Shown: piece after piece, positions 51,084 to 59,442 of the stretch
Position numbering within the stretch: the first letter of the stretch is position 1
How the letters are laid out: the number at the start of each line of letters is the position of its first letter
DNA from: DATKAS01 sp963733765
Lineage (GTDB): Bacteria; Actinomycetota; Acidimicrobiia; Acidimicrobiales; DATKAS01
Assembly (NCBI GenBank): GCA_963733765.1
Contig: CAVTEI010000007.1
Span: 496,001 to 560,000, forward strand
Length of the DNA: 64,000 nt
Direction of reading: 5' to 3'
Position numbers and translations under genes: made by a program
Notes under the pieces: model-generated
Seen by the model: only the letters and a program-made list of their open reading frames with translations
Told to the model about the DNA's origin: nothing
Database searches by the model: none

Positions 51084-52435
51084 AGTTCGGCATCTTCTAC
51101 GAGCACCAGCTCCCGCGCCCGTGGACCGAGGAGTCCGAGCAGGTCCTCATCCAGAACGCGCTGGATCAGGTCGAGTTCGCCGACAAGCTCGGCATCCAGT
51201 ACGTGTGGGAGGTCGAGCACCACTTCCTCGAGGAGTACTCCCACTCCTCGGCCCCCGAGATCTTCCTCGCTGCGTGCAGCCAGCGCACGAAGAACATCCG
51301 TCTCGGCCACGGCATCATCCAGACCGCGCCGCTCTACAACCACCCCGCCCGCACGGCGGAGCGCGTGGCGACGCTCGACCTCGTGTCAAACGGTCGCGTC
51401 GACTTCGGCTCGGGCGAGTCGTCGAGCGAAGCCGAGCTCGGTGGCTTCCAGATCGACCCGCTCATCAAACGTGAGATGTGGCTCGAGGGCCTCGAGGTCG
51501 CGGTGCGGTGCATGACCGAGACGCCGTTCACCGGTGTCGACGGGCAGTACATCCAGATGCCGCCGCGCAACGTCGTGCCGAAGCCCGTGCAGAAGCCCCA
51601 TCCCCCGCTCTGGGTGGCGTGCTCACGCCGCGAGACGATCCTGCTCGCCGCCGAGAAGGGCATCGGCGCGCTCACGTTCGCGTTCATCGATCCGGAGGAA
51701 GCGCTGCACTGGGTCGGCGACTACGAGCGCACGCTCGAGGAGAGCGGCGTGCCGGTCGGTGAGGCCGTCAACGCACAGGTCGCCTGCGTCACGCCGATGA
51801 TGGTGCACCACGACGAGCACGAGGCCATCAAGCGCGGCATCGAGGGCGCCAACTTCTTCGGGTATTCGCTCGGTCACTACTACGTCTTCGGCGAGCACAA
51901 GCCGGGCGTCACCGACGTGTGGCACGAGTACAACGAGCGCCGCGACACGCTCGGCTACTCCCCCGAAGCCGCCGCGCAGGCGCTCGAGGAAGAGCGGCTC
52001 GGCGCCAAGATCGCGTCCGGCGACACGACAGGGCTGCGCGGCGCGATCGGCACGCCCGATCAGGTCCGCGAGTACCTCCGCCGCTACGAGGAGTGCGGCG
52101 TCGACCAGGTGATCTTCGTGCAGCAGGCGGGCAAGAACCGCCACGAGGACATCATGGAGGCGCTCGAGATCTTCGGAAAGGAAGTGCTCCCCGAGTTCGC
52201 CGAGCGCGACGAGAAGCTCGTCGCCGAGAAGGCCAAGCGCCTCGAGCCGGTCGTCGAGAAGGTGCTCGCCCGCAAGGAGCGCACCGAGCGCGATCTCGAC
52301 GGCTACACGTTCCCGGCCATGCCGCGGAAGTGGGCCGACACCACGAACTCCGACGAGATGAAGGAATGGCTCCAGAAGTTCGCCGACGACCGCGCCCTCG
52401 GCAAGAACGACGCCTCGCTCGGCATCAATGTGTGA
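51080..52435 (+). CDS. LLM-class flavin-dependent monooxygenase
   Basis: 451 residues from ATG 51080 (MKFGIFYEHQLPRPWTEESE). Luciferase-like core: YVWEVEHHFLEEYSHSSAPE, IRLGHGIIQTAPLYNHPART, VDFGSGESSSEAELGGF, and PLWVACSRRETILLAAEKG. The EHHFLEEY and N-terminal pattern match FMN-dependent bacterial-luciferase relatives more than the F420 group; a C-terminal extension of about 70 residues is charged. Translationally coupled to the diiron-like gene and under the TetR operator. Substrate unknown. Confidence 0.87.
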   Translation: MKFGIFYEHQLPRPWTEESEQVLIQNALDQVEFADKLGIQYVWEVEHHFLEEYSHSSAPEIFLAACSQRTKNIRLGHGIIQTAPLYNHPARTAERVATLDLVSNGRVDFGSGESSSEAELGGFQIDPLIKREMWLEGLEVAVRCMTETPFTGVDGQYIQMPPRNVVPKPVQKPHPPLWVACSRRETILLAAEKGIGALTFAFIDPEEALHWVGDYERTLEESGVPVGEAVNAQVACVTPMMVHHDEHEAIKRGIEGANFFGYSLGHYYVFGEHKPGVTDVWHEYNERRDTLGYSPEAAAQALEEERLGAKIASGDTTGLRGAIGTPDQVREYLRRYEECGVDQVIFVQQAGKNRHEDIMEALEIFGKEVLPEFAERDEKLVAEKAKRLEPVVEKVLARKERTERDLDGYTFPAMPRKWADTTNSDEMKEWLQKFADDRALGKNDASLGINV

Positions 52436-52540
52436 TCAGGACGGGAGCGGCGCAGTGCGCCGCTCGGGTGCGCGAAGCACCGATTGTCGAGCGCAGCGAG
52501 CAGGAGCCGATCGAAGCGCAGCGGAGAGCGGCGACGAGGA

Positions 52541-53258
52541 CTAACGTCTAGTCCAGGTCTCCCAGCGTTTGAGCTCGACCTTGCCGTTGTCGATCTCGAC
52601 GTAGCTGCTGCCCCGCAGCCAGTTGCCCGAGTTCACGTACCGCCCATGGGGCAGCTCCACCTCCAGCGCGTTGTGGGTGTGACCGAAGATGACGGTGTCG
52701 AAGCCGCGCTCGAGCAGCATCTCGGCCGCCCCGAGGTCGAAGGGATCGTCGCGATGGCGGCGTGCCGCCCTTTCCTGCGCCTTGGCGTAGAGGGAGTACA
52801 CGTCGGGATGCACGAGCAGCGCCAGGCCGAGCACGCGGGCGCCGCGCTCGTAGCCCTTCGGGTAGCGCACGAACCAGGGGTCGTACAGGTGGCCGTGCTC
52901 GATGCGGATGCGACGAGTCGCCTGAGCGCAGGTTGAGGAACGGCGCGATCTGGGTGAACAACCAGTCCTCGAGGAAGTGCTCGAGCGCGATGTCGTGGTT
53001 GCCGACGAGGTAGTAGACGCGGTTGCCGTCGTGCATGAGCCGGCGCAGCGCGTTGAGCACCGGCACGGCATCGGAGGCGAGCCGCGAGAAGCTCGTCTGC
53101 AACATCTCGAAGCCGTCGCCGTTGATGCACACACTCGTGCGGGTGATGCGCGCGTAGTCGAGGAACTCGACGAGCCGGCCCCGAGCGGTCGACGACGGAT
53201 TGCCGAGATGGAGGTCGGAGATGACGTAGAGCCGATCCTCGCAGGCGTCGATGATCAC
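52541..53258 (-). CDS. calcineurin-like metallophosphoesterase (frame broken once)
   Basis: About 238 residues. Two-metal phosphoesterase motifs in order: DLHLGNP, INGDGFEM, YLVGNHDIALEHF, His in RIEHGHLYDPWF and FGHTHNALEVELP. One extra base near 52920 splits the frame. It looks like the LpxH/UDP-diacylglucosamine hydrolase group, but lipid A is not expected here. GTG 53258 overlaps the stop of a cyclic-nucleotide-binding gene (GTGA), so a class III cyclic-nucleotide phosphodiesterase is a reasonable guess. Confidence 0.83.
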
Positions 53259-53644
53259 GCTGAGTCGTCGGTCCCGTTTGTGCCGAGCGCCTTCTCGAGC
53301 TCGGCGTTGAGCGTGCGCACCCGTCCGCTCAGGGAATGAAGCATCTCGAGGGCGAACGTCGGGTCGCGGCGCAAGCGCACCAGCAGCGAGCCCGCGTTGA
53401 GCACGAGCAGCTTCGTCTCGCCGATCGCGACTGCGTCGGCGTCCCGCGGGAGCGACTCGAGCAACGACATCTCCCCGAAGAAGTCGCCCGGGCCGAGATC
53501 GCCGAGGACCACCTCACGGCCCCCCATCTGCTTCGTGATGCGCACCCGTCCCGACTGGATGACGTACATCTCCGCGCCGTGATCGCCGGCGCGCACGATG
53601 AGCTCGCCTCCGACCGCCACCTTCTCCGTCTCCCCCGACCGCAC
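53255..53644 (-). CDS. stand-alone cyclic-nucleotide-binding domain protein
   Basis: 129 residues, GTG start, essentially one cNMP-binding barrel and a C-terminal helix; no DNA-binding domain. The phosphate-binding cassette is FGEMSLLESLPRDADA (56-71), with the Glu that binds ribose and the Arg that binds the cyclic phosphate. It overlaps the phosphoesterase downstream by 4 bp and faces an ABC exporter whose ATPase carries the same domain. Probably a soluble cNMP sensor. Confidence 0.87.
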   Translation of the reverse strand: MRSGETEKVAVGGELIVRAGDHGAEMYVIQSGRVRITKQMGGREVVLGDLGPGDFFGEMSLLESLPRDADAVAIGETKLLVLNAGSLLVRLRRDPTFALEMLHSLSGRVRTLNAELEKALGTNGTDDSA

Positions 53645-53724
53645 CGGGGCGCATATTAGGAGTCGGCGGCCGCTGCGCTACCTTCCGGGGTGGTAGGGGG
53701 GAACGCGATGGGGGGCTGGACCCG

Positions 53725-54771
53725 ATGATGTGGCAAGCGACCCTGCGCGACCTGCAGTGGCGACGTCGCCGTTTCTTGATCGCTGTGACGGGCACCGCTC
53801 TCGTCTTCGCCATGAGCTTGCTGATGTCGGGCCTCGCCGCCAGCTTCACCCTCGAGACCGACCGCGCGCTCGACTCGATCGGTGCAGACGTTTGGGTGGT
53901 CCAGGAAGGGCGCGTCCGGCCCGTTCACAGCGTTCAGCCCGATCCCCGCGACCGACGCCGAGCGGGTGGCCGCAGTCGACGGCATCACCGCTGCTGACCC
54001 GATCATCTACGTCCACCAGACGATCGGTGACGATCCCGAGGACATCAACCTCTTCGGCGTCGTGCGAGGCGGCATCGGCGAGCCGGAGCTCACCGACGGC
54101 CGTGCCCTGGAGGGGCCCAGGCGAAGCGATCGTGGACCGCGAGCTCAGCGTCGATGTCGGGGAGACGTTCACGATGAGCGGGCGGGAGTGGGAAGTCGTG
54201 GGTGAGACGAAGAACACGACGATCAACGGCGGCATCCCGACCGTCTTCATCGGCCTCGACGACGCGCAGGAGCTTCTCCTCCTCGGCCCGCTCGCGCTCG
54301 CGATCGTCGCGACCGGCAACGCCCGCTGGGACTGTCGACGGCCTGGAGTTCATGACGAACGACGAGGCTCGGGAGGACATCCTCCGCCCGCTGCAGAACG
54401 CAGCGCAGTCGATCGACTTCGTGCGCATCCTGCTGTGGATCGTCGCCGCCTGCATCGTCGGCTCGATCGTGTATCTCTCGGCGATGGAGCGGACGCGTGA
54501 CTTCGCCGTGTTCAAGGCCACCGGCACGTCGAACGGCTCGCTCGCGGGCGGGCTCGCGATTCAGGCAGTGATCCTGTCGGTGGCTGCCGCGATCCTCGCC
54601 GCGATCATCGCGACACTCTTGGCGCCCGTGTTCCCGCTTCCCGTCGAGATCCCGATGAGCGCGTACCTCTGGCTGTTCGTCATCGCCATCGCCGTCGGTC
54701 TGTTGGCGAGCCTCGCGGGCCTGCGGCGCGCCGTGAAGGTCGAGCCCGCACTCGCCTTCGGAGGGCCGTGA
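53725..54771 (+). CDS. FtsX/MacB-like ABC permease (frame broken three times)
   Basis: About 347 residues after dropping one base near 53910, 54117 and 54330 (each beside a G/C run). N-terminal helix RRRRFLIAVTGTALVFAMSL, a periplasmic-type domain (SFTLETDRALDSIGADVWVV, TVFIGLDDAQELLLLGP), then three helices (ILLWIVAACIVGSIVYLSAM, LAIQAVILSVAAAILAAIIA, YLWLFVIAIAVGLLASLAGL). This one-plus-three topology with a large outer domain is FtsX/MacB/LolC. Its stop overlaps the ATPase start (GTGA). Confidence 0.85.
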
Positions 54772-55778
54772 TGGCTGAATCGGCCGATCTCGTCGTCACC
54801 GACCTCACCGTGGAGTACACCGCGGGCGACTACGTCGTGCGCCCGCTCGACAAGTTCAACCTGCATGCTCCCGACGGATCGCTGGTGATCCTCCTCGGAC
54901 CGAGTGGGTGCGGCAAGACGACGCTGCTGTCTGCGCTCGCCGGCATCCTCACGCCGACCTCGGGGACGATCACGCATGCCGGCCGCACCCTCACCGGGCT
55001 CTCGGGCAAGGCGCTCACCGAGCACCGCCGCCACGGCGTCGGCGTGGTGTTCCAGGCGTTCAACCTGGTCCCGAGTCTCGACGCGACCGAGAACGTCATG
55101 TCGCCGATGGTCGCCGCCGGGCAGTCGTCCAAGGATGCACGTACCCGCGCGATCGAGCTGCTCGAGGAAGTCGGCCTCGGCGAGCGACTCCATCACCATC
55201 CCGGCGACATGTCCGGCGGGCAGCAGCAACGCGTCGCGATCGCCCGCGCGCTCGGCCTCGATCCTCCGCTGATCCTCGCCGACGAGCCCACCGCCCACCT
55301 CGACTACATCCAGGTCGAGACCGTGTTGCGCATCGTGCGCTCGCTCGCCTGTCCGGGTCGGGTAGTCGTGGTCGCTACGCACGACGACCGGATGATCCCA
55401 CTCGCCGATCAGGTCGTCGAGCTCGTGCCGAAGTTCCTGAGCGAAGGTCTCGGTCCCCAGCACCTCGAGCTCGTCAAGGGTGAAGTGCTGTTCGAGCAGG
55501 GCGACCGCGGAGATCGCATCTACATCATCGAGCACGGCGCGATCGAGGTCGTGCGGATGCGGGGCGATGGCACCGAGGAGTGTCTCGCGGTGCTCAAGTC
55601 CGGCGACTACTTCGGTGAGATGGGGCCACTGTTCGGTTTGCCCCGATCGGCGACGACGCGCGCCGTCGAGGACACCGAGGTGACGGGCTACTCGGTGAAG
55701 GACTTCCGCGAGAAGCTCGGCATCGAGCGGCTCGGTCAGATCGTCGGCGTCGCCGAAGCGCGCGGACGGGCCAGGTAG
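54768..55778 (+). CDS. ABC ATPase fused to a cyclic-nucleotide-binding domain
   Basis: 336 residues. ATPase of the LolD/MacB type: Walker A GPSGCGKTT (44-52), signature MSGGQQQR (148-155), Walker B ILADEP (169-174), switch ATHDD. From about 220 a complete cNMP-binding barrel follows, with cassette FGEMGPLFGLPRSATT (282-297) keeping the ribose-binding Glu and phosphate-binding Arg. The frame is clean across the join, so the fusion is real. It suggests an exporter whose ATPase is switched by cAMP, cGMP or similar. ATG 54771 is an alternative start. Confidence 0.9.
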   Translation: MMAESADLVVTDLTVEYTAGDYVVRPLDKFNLHAPDGSLVILLGPSGCGKTTLLSALAGILTPTSGTITHAGRTLTGLSGKALTEHRRHGVGVVFQAFNLVPSLDATENVMSPMVAAGQSSKDARTRAIELLEEVGLGERLHHHPGDMSGGQQQRVAIARALGLDPPLILADEPTAHLDYIQVETVLRIVRSLACPGRVVVVATHDDRMIPLADQVVELVPKFLSEGLGPQHLELVKGEVLFEQGDRGDRIYIIEHGAIEVVRMRGDGTEECLAVLKSGDYFGEMGPLFGLPRSATTRAVEDTEVTGYSVKDFREKLGIERLGQIVGVAEARGRAR

Positions 55779-55788
55779 GCGGCGCGCG

Positions 55789-56628
55789 CTAGCCGATCAG
55801 CGAATCGGGCATCGGCAGTGGCGAGTTGAAGGGCCGGAACCCGTCCTGCACATAGACCGGCTCGTCGCGCACGACGAGGTCGGGGAAGTACTCCGCGATG
55901 TGCATCGGGATGCGCACGCAGCCGTGTGACGCCGGCTTGCTGGGCACCTCCTTCGCGCCGTGCACGGCGATGCCCCGGTTGAAGTACACCGGGTTGTAGA
56001 GGCGGCCCAGCCTCGAGGTGCGCCAGCCGTTCCATCGCCAGGTGAACGCGTACTTCCCCCCTGGCGTGGGCCACGACGCGCTGCGGCCGGTCGAGATGTG
56101 CGTGATGAGCACAGCGTTCCCGCCCTTGTAGGTGATGAGCACCTGGCGGGGCAGATCGATCTCCACCCGGTCCGGCTCGCCGCCTTCGACGAGCGGCTTC
56201 GGGCACGAACGGCTGCTGCATCCGCAGCCACAGCTCCGGCGTGACTTGCCCGTCGACGGGGCCACCCGCGAGCTTCTGGATACGCCCACACGGACTGCGT
56301 CATCGCGGTGTCGAACTTGCCGTCGGGCTCGCCCGGATCGAAATGGAGCTCGAGCAGCCGCTGCTGCACGAGCGCGACCTCGGGTCCCGTCGCACCTTGT
56401 CGCGAGCGTGCCGCTGATCGGCACCGGCGGGATCGTCGTCGTGATCGGAGCAGCCGTCGTCGTGGGCGCGATGGTCGTCGTGGTCGTCGTCGGCTCAGCC
56501 GTGGTCGTCGGCGCTACGGAGGTCGACGGTTCAGCCGCGGTGGTCGGCGGCGTCTGGGCTCCACTGCTCTCGACGCAGGAGGCGAGCAGCCCGACACACG
56601 GAACCGCCCAGAGCCAGCGCCGCCTCAT
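55789..56628 (-). CDS. secreted L,D-transpeptidase with peptidoglycan-binding domain (frame broken three times)
   Basis: Lipoprotein-like signal MRRRWLWAVPCVGLLASC, a Thr/Pro-rich linker, a peptidoglycan-binding domain (GPEVALVQQRLLELHFDPGE, FDTAMTQSVWAYQKLAGGPV) and a YkuD catalytic domain ending with the nucleophile motif HGAKEVPSKPASHGCVRIP. Extra bases near 56398, 56279 and 56201 must be dropped. Forms 3-3 crosslinks in peptidoglycan or anchors proteins. Start overlaps the upstream GT2 stop by 4 bp. Confidence 0.88.
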   Translation of the reverse strand: MRRRWLWAVPCVGLLASCVESSGAQTPPTTAAEPSTSVAPTTTAEPTTTTTTIAPTTTAAPITTTIPPVPISGTLATRCDGTRGRARAAAAARAPFRSGRARRQVRHRDDAVRVGVSRSSRVAPSTGKSRRSCGCGCSSRSCPKPLVEGGEPDRVEIDLPRQVLITYKGGNAVLITHISTGRSASWPTPGGKYAFTWRWNGWRTSRLGRLYNPVYFNRGIAVHGAKEVPSKPASHGCVRIPMHIAEYFPDLVVRDEPVYVQDGFRPFNSPLPMPDSLIG

Positions 56629-57368
56629 GGTGCGACCTCGATGCTGCGAAGCTCCTTCGAGAGGTGCTTCATCTCCTGGAGGATCTTCACGATCACGGTG
56701 GGGCTCGAAAGAGTGGAGACACCGCGCGTGCGGGGGAAGTAGTCGACCCCGAACTGCACCATCCGCTTGCCTGACCGCACCGTGCGGATCACCAGCTCGG
56801 CGTCGATGAACGAGCCCTCGCTCACAAACGTCATGCCGTCCAGCACCGGCCGGCGAACGAGCTTGAACGCGAAGTTGACGTCGCGCACGCGCACGCCGAA
56901 GACGACGCGCACGAGCATGTTGTAGATGGCGGAGTAGATGACCCTCTGGAAGCCTTCACCCGTGCGGTCGAACCGATACGCGCTCACGAGGTCGGCCTCG
57001 TAGATGCGCAGGAGCCGGCACGCGCGGCGCACCTCGGCCATGTCGAAGGGCAGGTCGGCGTCCGTGTACAGCACGAGATCGCCCTTGGACTCGCTGAAGC
57101 CGGTCTTCACCGATCCGCCGAGCTTGCGGTTCTTCGGATGGTGGATGACTCGGACGTGGGGGTCCTTCTCTGCCATCTCGTCCGCGATGCGGGGCGTCGC
57201 GTCGGTCGACGCGTCGTCCACGATGAGGATCTCGTAGTCGGAGACCTCGCTCGCCGCGATCAGCCCCAGACATGCCTCGCGTGCCGCGTCGACGGCGCGG
57301 GTGATGTACTCCTCTTCGTTCCACATCGGAAAGAAGATCGAGATCATCCCGAAGCGTTCGGGTTCCAC
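56625..57368 (-). CDS. GT2-family glycosyltransferase
   Basis: 247 residues. ISIFFPMWNEEEYITRAVDA, the nucleotide-binding ILIVDDASTDATP, DXD-type VLYTDADLPFDMAEV and the acceptor region FVSEGSFIDAELVIRTVRSG. DPM/polyprenol-phosphate glycosyltransferase-like, with no membrane helices of its own. Likely moves a sugar to a lipid carrier or surface glycan; overlaps the L,D-transpeptidase gene. Confidence 0.87.
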   Translation of the reverse strand: MEPERFGMISIFFPMWNEEEYITRAVDAAREACLGLIAASEVSDYEILIVDDASTDATPRIADEMAEKDPHVRVIHHPKNRKLGGSVKTGFSESKGDLVLYTDADLPFDMAEVRRACRLLRIYEADLVSAYRFDRTGEGFQRVIYSAIYNMLVRVVFGVRVRDVNFAFKLVRRPVLDGMTFVSEGSFIDAELVIRTVRSGKRMVQFGVDYFPRTRGVSTLSSPTVIVKILQEMKHLSKELRSIEVAP

Positions 57369-57387
57369 CTACGCAATCTCCACGCCT

Positions 57388-58488
57388 TCAGCGTGGCAGA
57401 CGGAAGCGCTCCATCCGCGGCACCGTCGTCGTGCCCATCGCGAGATCGGCGAGCATCAGACCGATGACCGGCGTGAACTTGAACCCGTGTCCTGAGCATG
57501 GGGAGCCGACAACGAATGGACCGCGACGATCAACGACGAAGTCCTCAGTAGGCGTCGTGGTGTACAGGCATGTCACGCCGAACACCGGAATGGGTTCGAC
57601 GCCAGGGAGCCACCGTTCCGCGTAACGGACCGCGACATCGACCCGTGCGTGGTCCAGATCGAACGTGCGCGTGTCGCCGTGAACTGCGGGGCCGGTGTGG
57701 TGCCCACCGATCTTGATGCCTTCTCCTGGCGTCCTGAGGCCGTACACCACGTCGTCCCCGTGGTGGATGAAGCTCGGCCACTCCCGCTCGTCCCGAGGCG
57801 CGAAGTGCACGACCTGCTCCTGCGTGACCGTGATCGGCGGGAGAGCGACGTGCGACCCGACGACGGACTCGACCCAGGCTCCCGCGGTGATCACCGCGGT
57901 TGCGGCGTCCACCTCGAGGTCGATCTCACGACATCGGGCCACGACGTGGTCGTCGCGCTCGACAAGCTCGGCCGGACCCGTGGAGAACCGGACGTGTGCG
58001 CCGTGCTCGGCGGCCCGGTCCTGCAGTGCCCGCACCGTGTCGTCGGCGCGGCACCGGCCGGCGTCGGGTTGGAAGAGCACGGACCGGTCGAAAGCCATCG
58101 AGGGCCATCGCTCGTGCGCGGCCTCCGGCGACAGCATCTCGAAGGCTGCGCCTCGCGCGGTCAGCGCGTCGGCGACCGTGGCGATCACCGCTGGATCGCC
58201 ATGGTCGAGGCCGCCGGTCGTGTCGAGCAGCGCCACTCCGGCGTCGTCTTCGAGCTCGCGCCACAGCGGCAGTGCGGCTTGAGCGAGCGCCACGTACTCC
58301 ACGTCTGGGTACGCGAACCGGAAGATCCGCGACCCGCCGTGGCTGCTTCCCCGCATATGGCCTTGTTCGAACTGTTCGAGCAATACGACGCGGCGGCCGC
58401 GACGAGCCAGCCACCAGGCGGCCGACGAACCCATCGCGCCGGCGCCGATCACGACGACGTCGCACCCGATCCGTTCGACCTGTGGCAT
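57388..58488 (-). CDS. SolA-like FAD oxidase (sarcosine / N-methyltryptophan oxidase family)
   Basis: About 366 residues from ATG 58488 (MPQVERIGCDVVVIGAGAMG); ATG 58509 adds seven and would run into a hairpin. FAD-binding VVVIGAGAMGSSAAWWLARR, HGGSRIFRFAYPD, and TCLYTTTPTEDF, where the Cys before LYT corresponds to the covalent-FAD Cys of monomeric sarcosine oxidase; then SPCSGHGFKFTPVIG. Oxidises a secondary or N-methyl amino acid, making hydrogen peroxide. Confidence 0.85.
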   Translation of the reverse strand: MPQVERIGCDVVVIGAGAMGSSAAWWLARRGRRVVLLEQFEQGHMRGSSHGGSRIFRFAYPDVEYVALAQAALPLWRELEDDAGVALLDTTGGLDHGDPAVIATVADALTARGAAFEMLSPEAAHERWPSMAFDRSVLFQPDAGRCRADDTVRALQDRAAEHGAHVRFSTGPAELVERDDHVVARCREIDLEVDAATAVITAGAWVESVVGSHVALPPITVTQEQVVHFAPRDEREWPSFIHHGDDVVYGLRTPGEGIKIGGHHTGPAVHGDTRTFDLDHARVDVAVRYAERWLPGVEPIPVFGVTCLYTTTPTEDFVVDRRGPFVVGSPCSGHGFKFTPVIGLMLADLAMGTTTVPRMERFRLPR

Positions 58489-58508
58489 GGGCGCAGTCTG
58501 ACGCGACA

Positions 58509-58550
58509 ACGGGCCGGCGGGCCGTGGGCGAGGACGGCCAGCCGGCCCGT
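58509..58550 (-). terminator. hairpin after the secreted-protein gene
   Basis: ACGGGCCGGC (58509-58518) pairs exactly with GCCGGCCCGT (58541-58550) across a 22-base loop. It lies downstream of the 58590-59273 gene and overlaps the start region of the SolA-like gene. No T-run, so termination or a regulatory role is uncertain. Confidence 0.4.
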
Positions 58551-58589
58551 AGCCGGGGGGAGGAGGGGGAGGAGGTTGGTGGGGACTGG

Positions 58590-59273
58590 CTACGACGTCG
58601 ACGCGCCCGAGGCGCTGGTGTCGCTCGGGGGGTTGGTGTCGCCAGCGTCGTCGGTGTCGTCGGTGTCGTCACCCCGCGGGCCGGGGCCGAACGGGCGGTC
58701 CGGGAAGTCGCCGTTCACCATCGCGGTGATGCGCTCGGTGGCGTTGGCGAGCTTCTCGTCGGCTTCGGCCTGGGTGAGGTCGCCGCTCGCGACCCGCGCG
58801 TCGAGGTGCGTCTTCAGGTCGGCGACGAACGCGTCGATCACGACTTGGGGGTCGACCCCGTTGGCCTGCGCCACCTCGGCGAGGGACTGACCGCCCTGCA
58901 GTGCGGTGCGCAGATCCTCGGTGCTGATGCCGATCGCCGTGGCCGCGATCTCGAGGTTCACGCCGCGGCCGAACCGGTGGCCGCGAAGGCCGTGGTCCGG
59001 CCGGGCCTCTTGGATCGCGGCGATCACCGCGTCGGCTTGCGCCTGAGTGATCGTGCCGTCGGCGACGAGCGGCGCGAGCGTCTCGCTGAGCCAGGCACCC
59101 GGCTCCGGTCGAGTGGCTTCGGATTCCGACTCGTCGGTCTGGGCCGGCACCGTCGTCTCGGTGGTGGTGTCCGTCTGGGCGCCCGACACACTCGGGTGGG
59201 TGAGAGCGATGCCGGCGATGGCACCGCCCGTCAGGCCCGCTGCCAGGCCGGCGGCGGCGAATCGCTTCTTCAT
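58590..59273 (-). CDS. secreted protein with repeated helical motifs
   Basis: 227 residues. Cleavable signal peptide (cut near SGAQTD), a Thr/Glu-rich linker, then two similar helical segments, DGTITQAQADAVIAAIQEA and SGDLTQAEADEKLANATER, separated by about 75 residues, and an acidic Gly/Pro/Asp tail (DDTDDTDD). The paired motif recalls YckD-like envelope proteins. Divergent from a two-component system, with matched sites between, so likely its target. Confidence 0.72.
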   Translation of the reverse strand: MKKRFAAAGLAAGLTGGAIAGIALTHPSVSGAQTDTTTETTVPAQTDESESEATRPEPGAWLSETLAPLVADGTITQAQADAVIAAIQEARPDHGLRGHRFGRGVNLEIAATAIGISTEDLRTALQGGQSLAEVAQANGVDPQVVIDAFVADLKTHLDARVASGDLTQAEADEKLANATERITAMVNGDFPDRPFGPGPRGDDTDDTDDAGDTNPPSDTSASGASTS

Positions 59274-59368
59274 CGTGGCTCCTTCGGTTGGTGACCGGGA
59301 GGGTCCCGGCCGTCGACCCTCACGATCGACCCCACCCGTAAGGAGCCTCTGATGTGGGGCTGGGAGTT

Positions 59369-59410
59369 CTGTAAGAAACCTTGTGTAAGAAACCTGCAGC
59401 CTCCTTACAG
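59369..59410. promoter_or_regulatory. candidate response-regulator binding sites
   Basis: TGTAAGAAACCT occurs twice as a perfect direct repeat (59370-59381 and 59384-59395, 14 bp apart), and CTTACAG (59404-59410) repeats the CTGTAAG of the first copy in inverted orientation. The block lies between the secreted-protein gene and the response regulator. OmpR-type regulators bind tandem direct repeats. Confidence 0.6.
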
Positions 59411-59442
59411 ATCGTTTGCCCAGCGTTTGTACGGTGCCTGCG

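Noticed and set aside
52436..52540. Possible short gene or RNA after the LLM gene
   Set aside because: The 105-bp gap has only GCG-rich sequence with no start/RBS or convincing hairpin.
52541..53258. LpxH (lipid A pathway) assignment of the phosphoesterase
   Set aside because: The motifs are compatible, but the genome context is Gram-positive-like and no lipid A gene is present, so only the superfamily is claimed.
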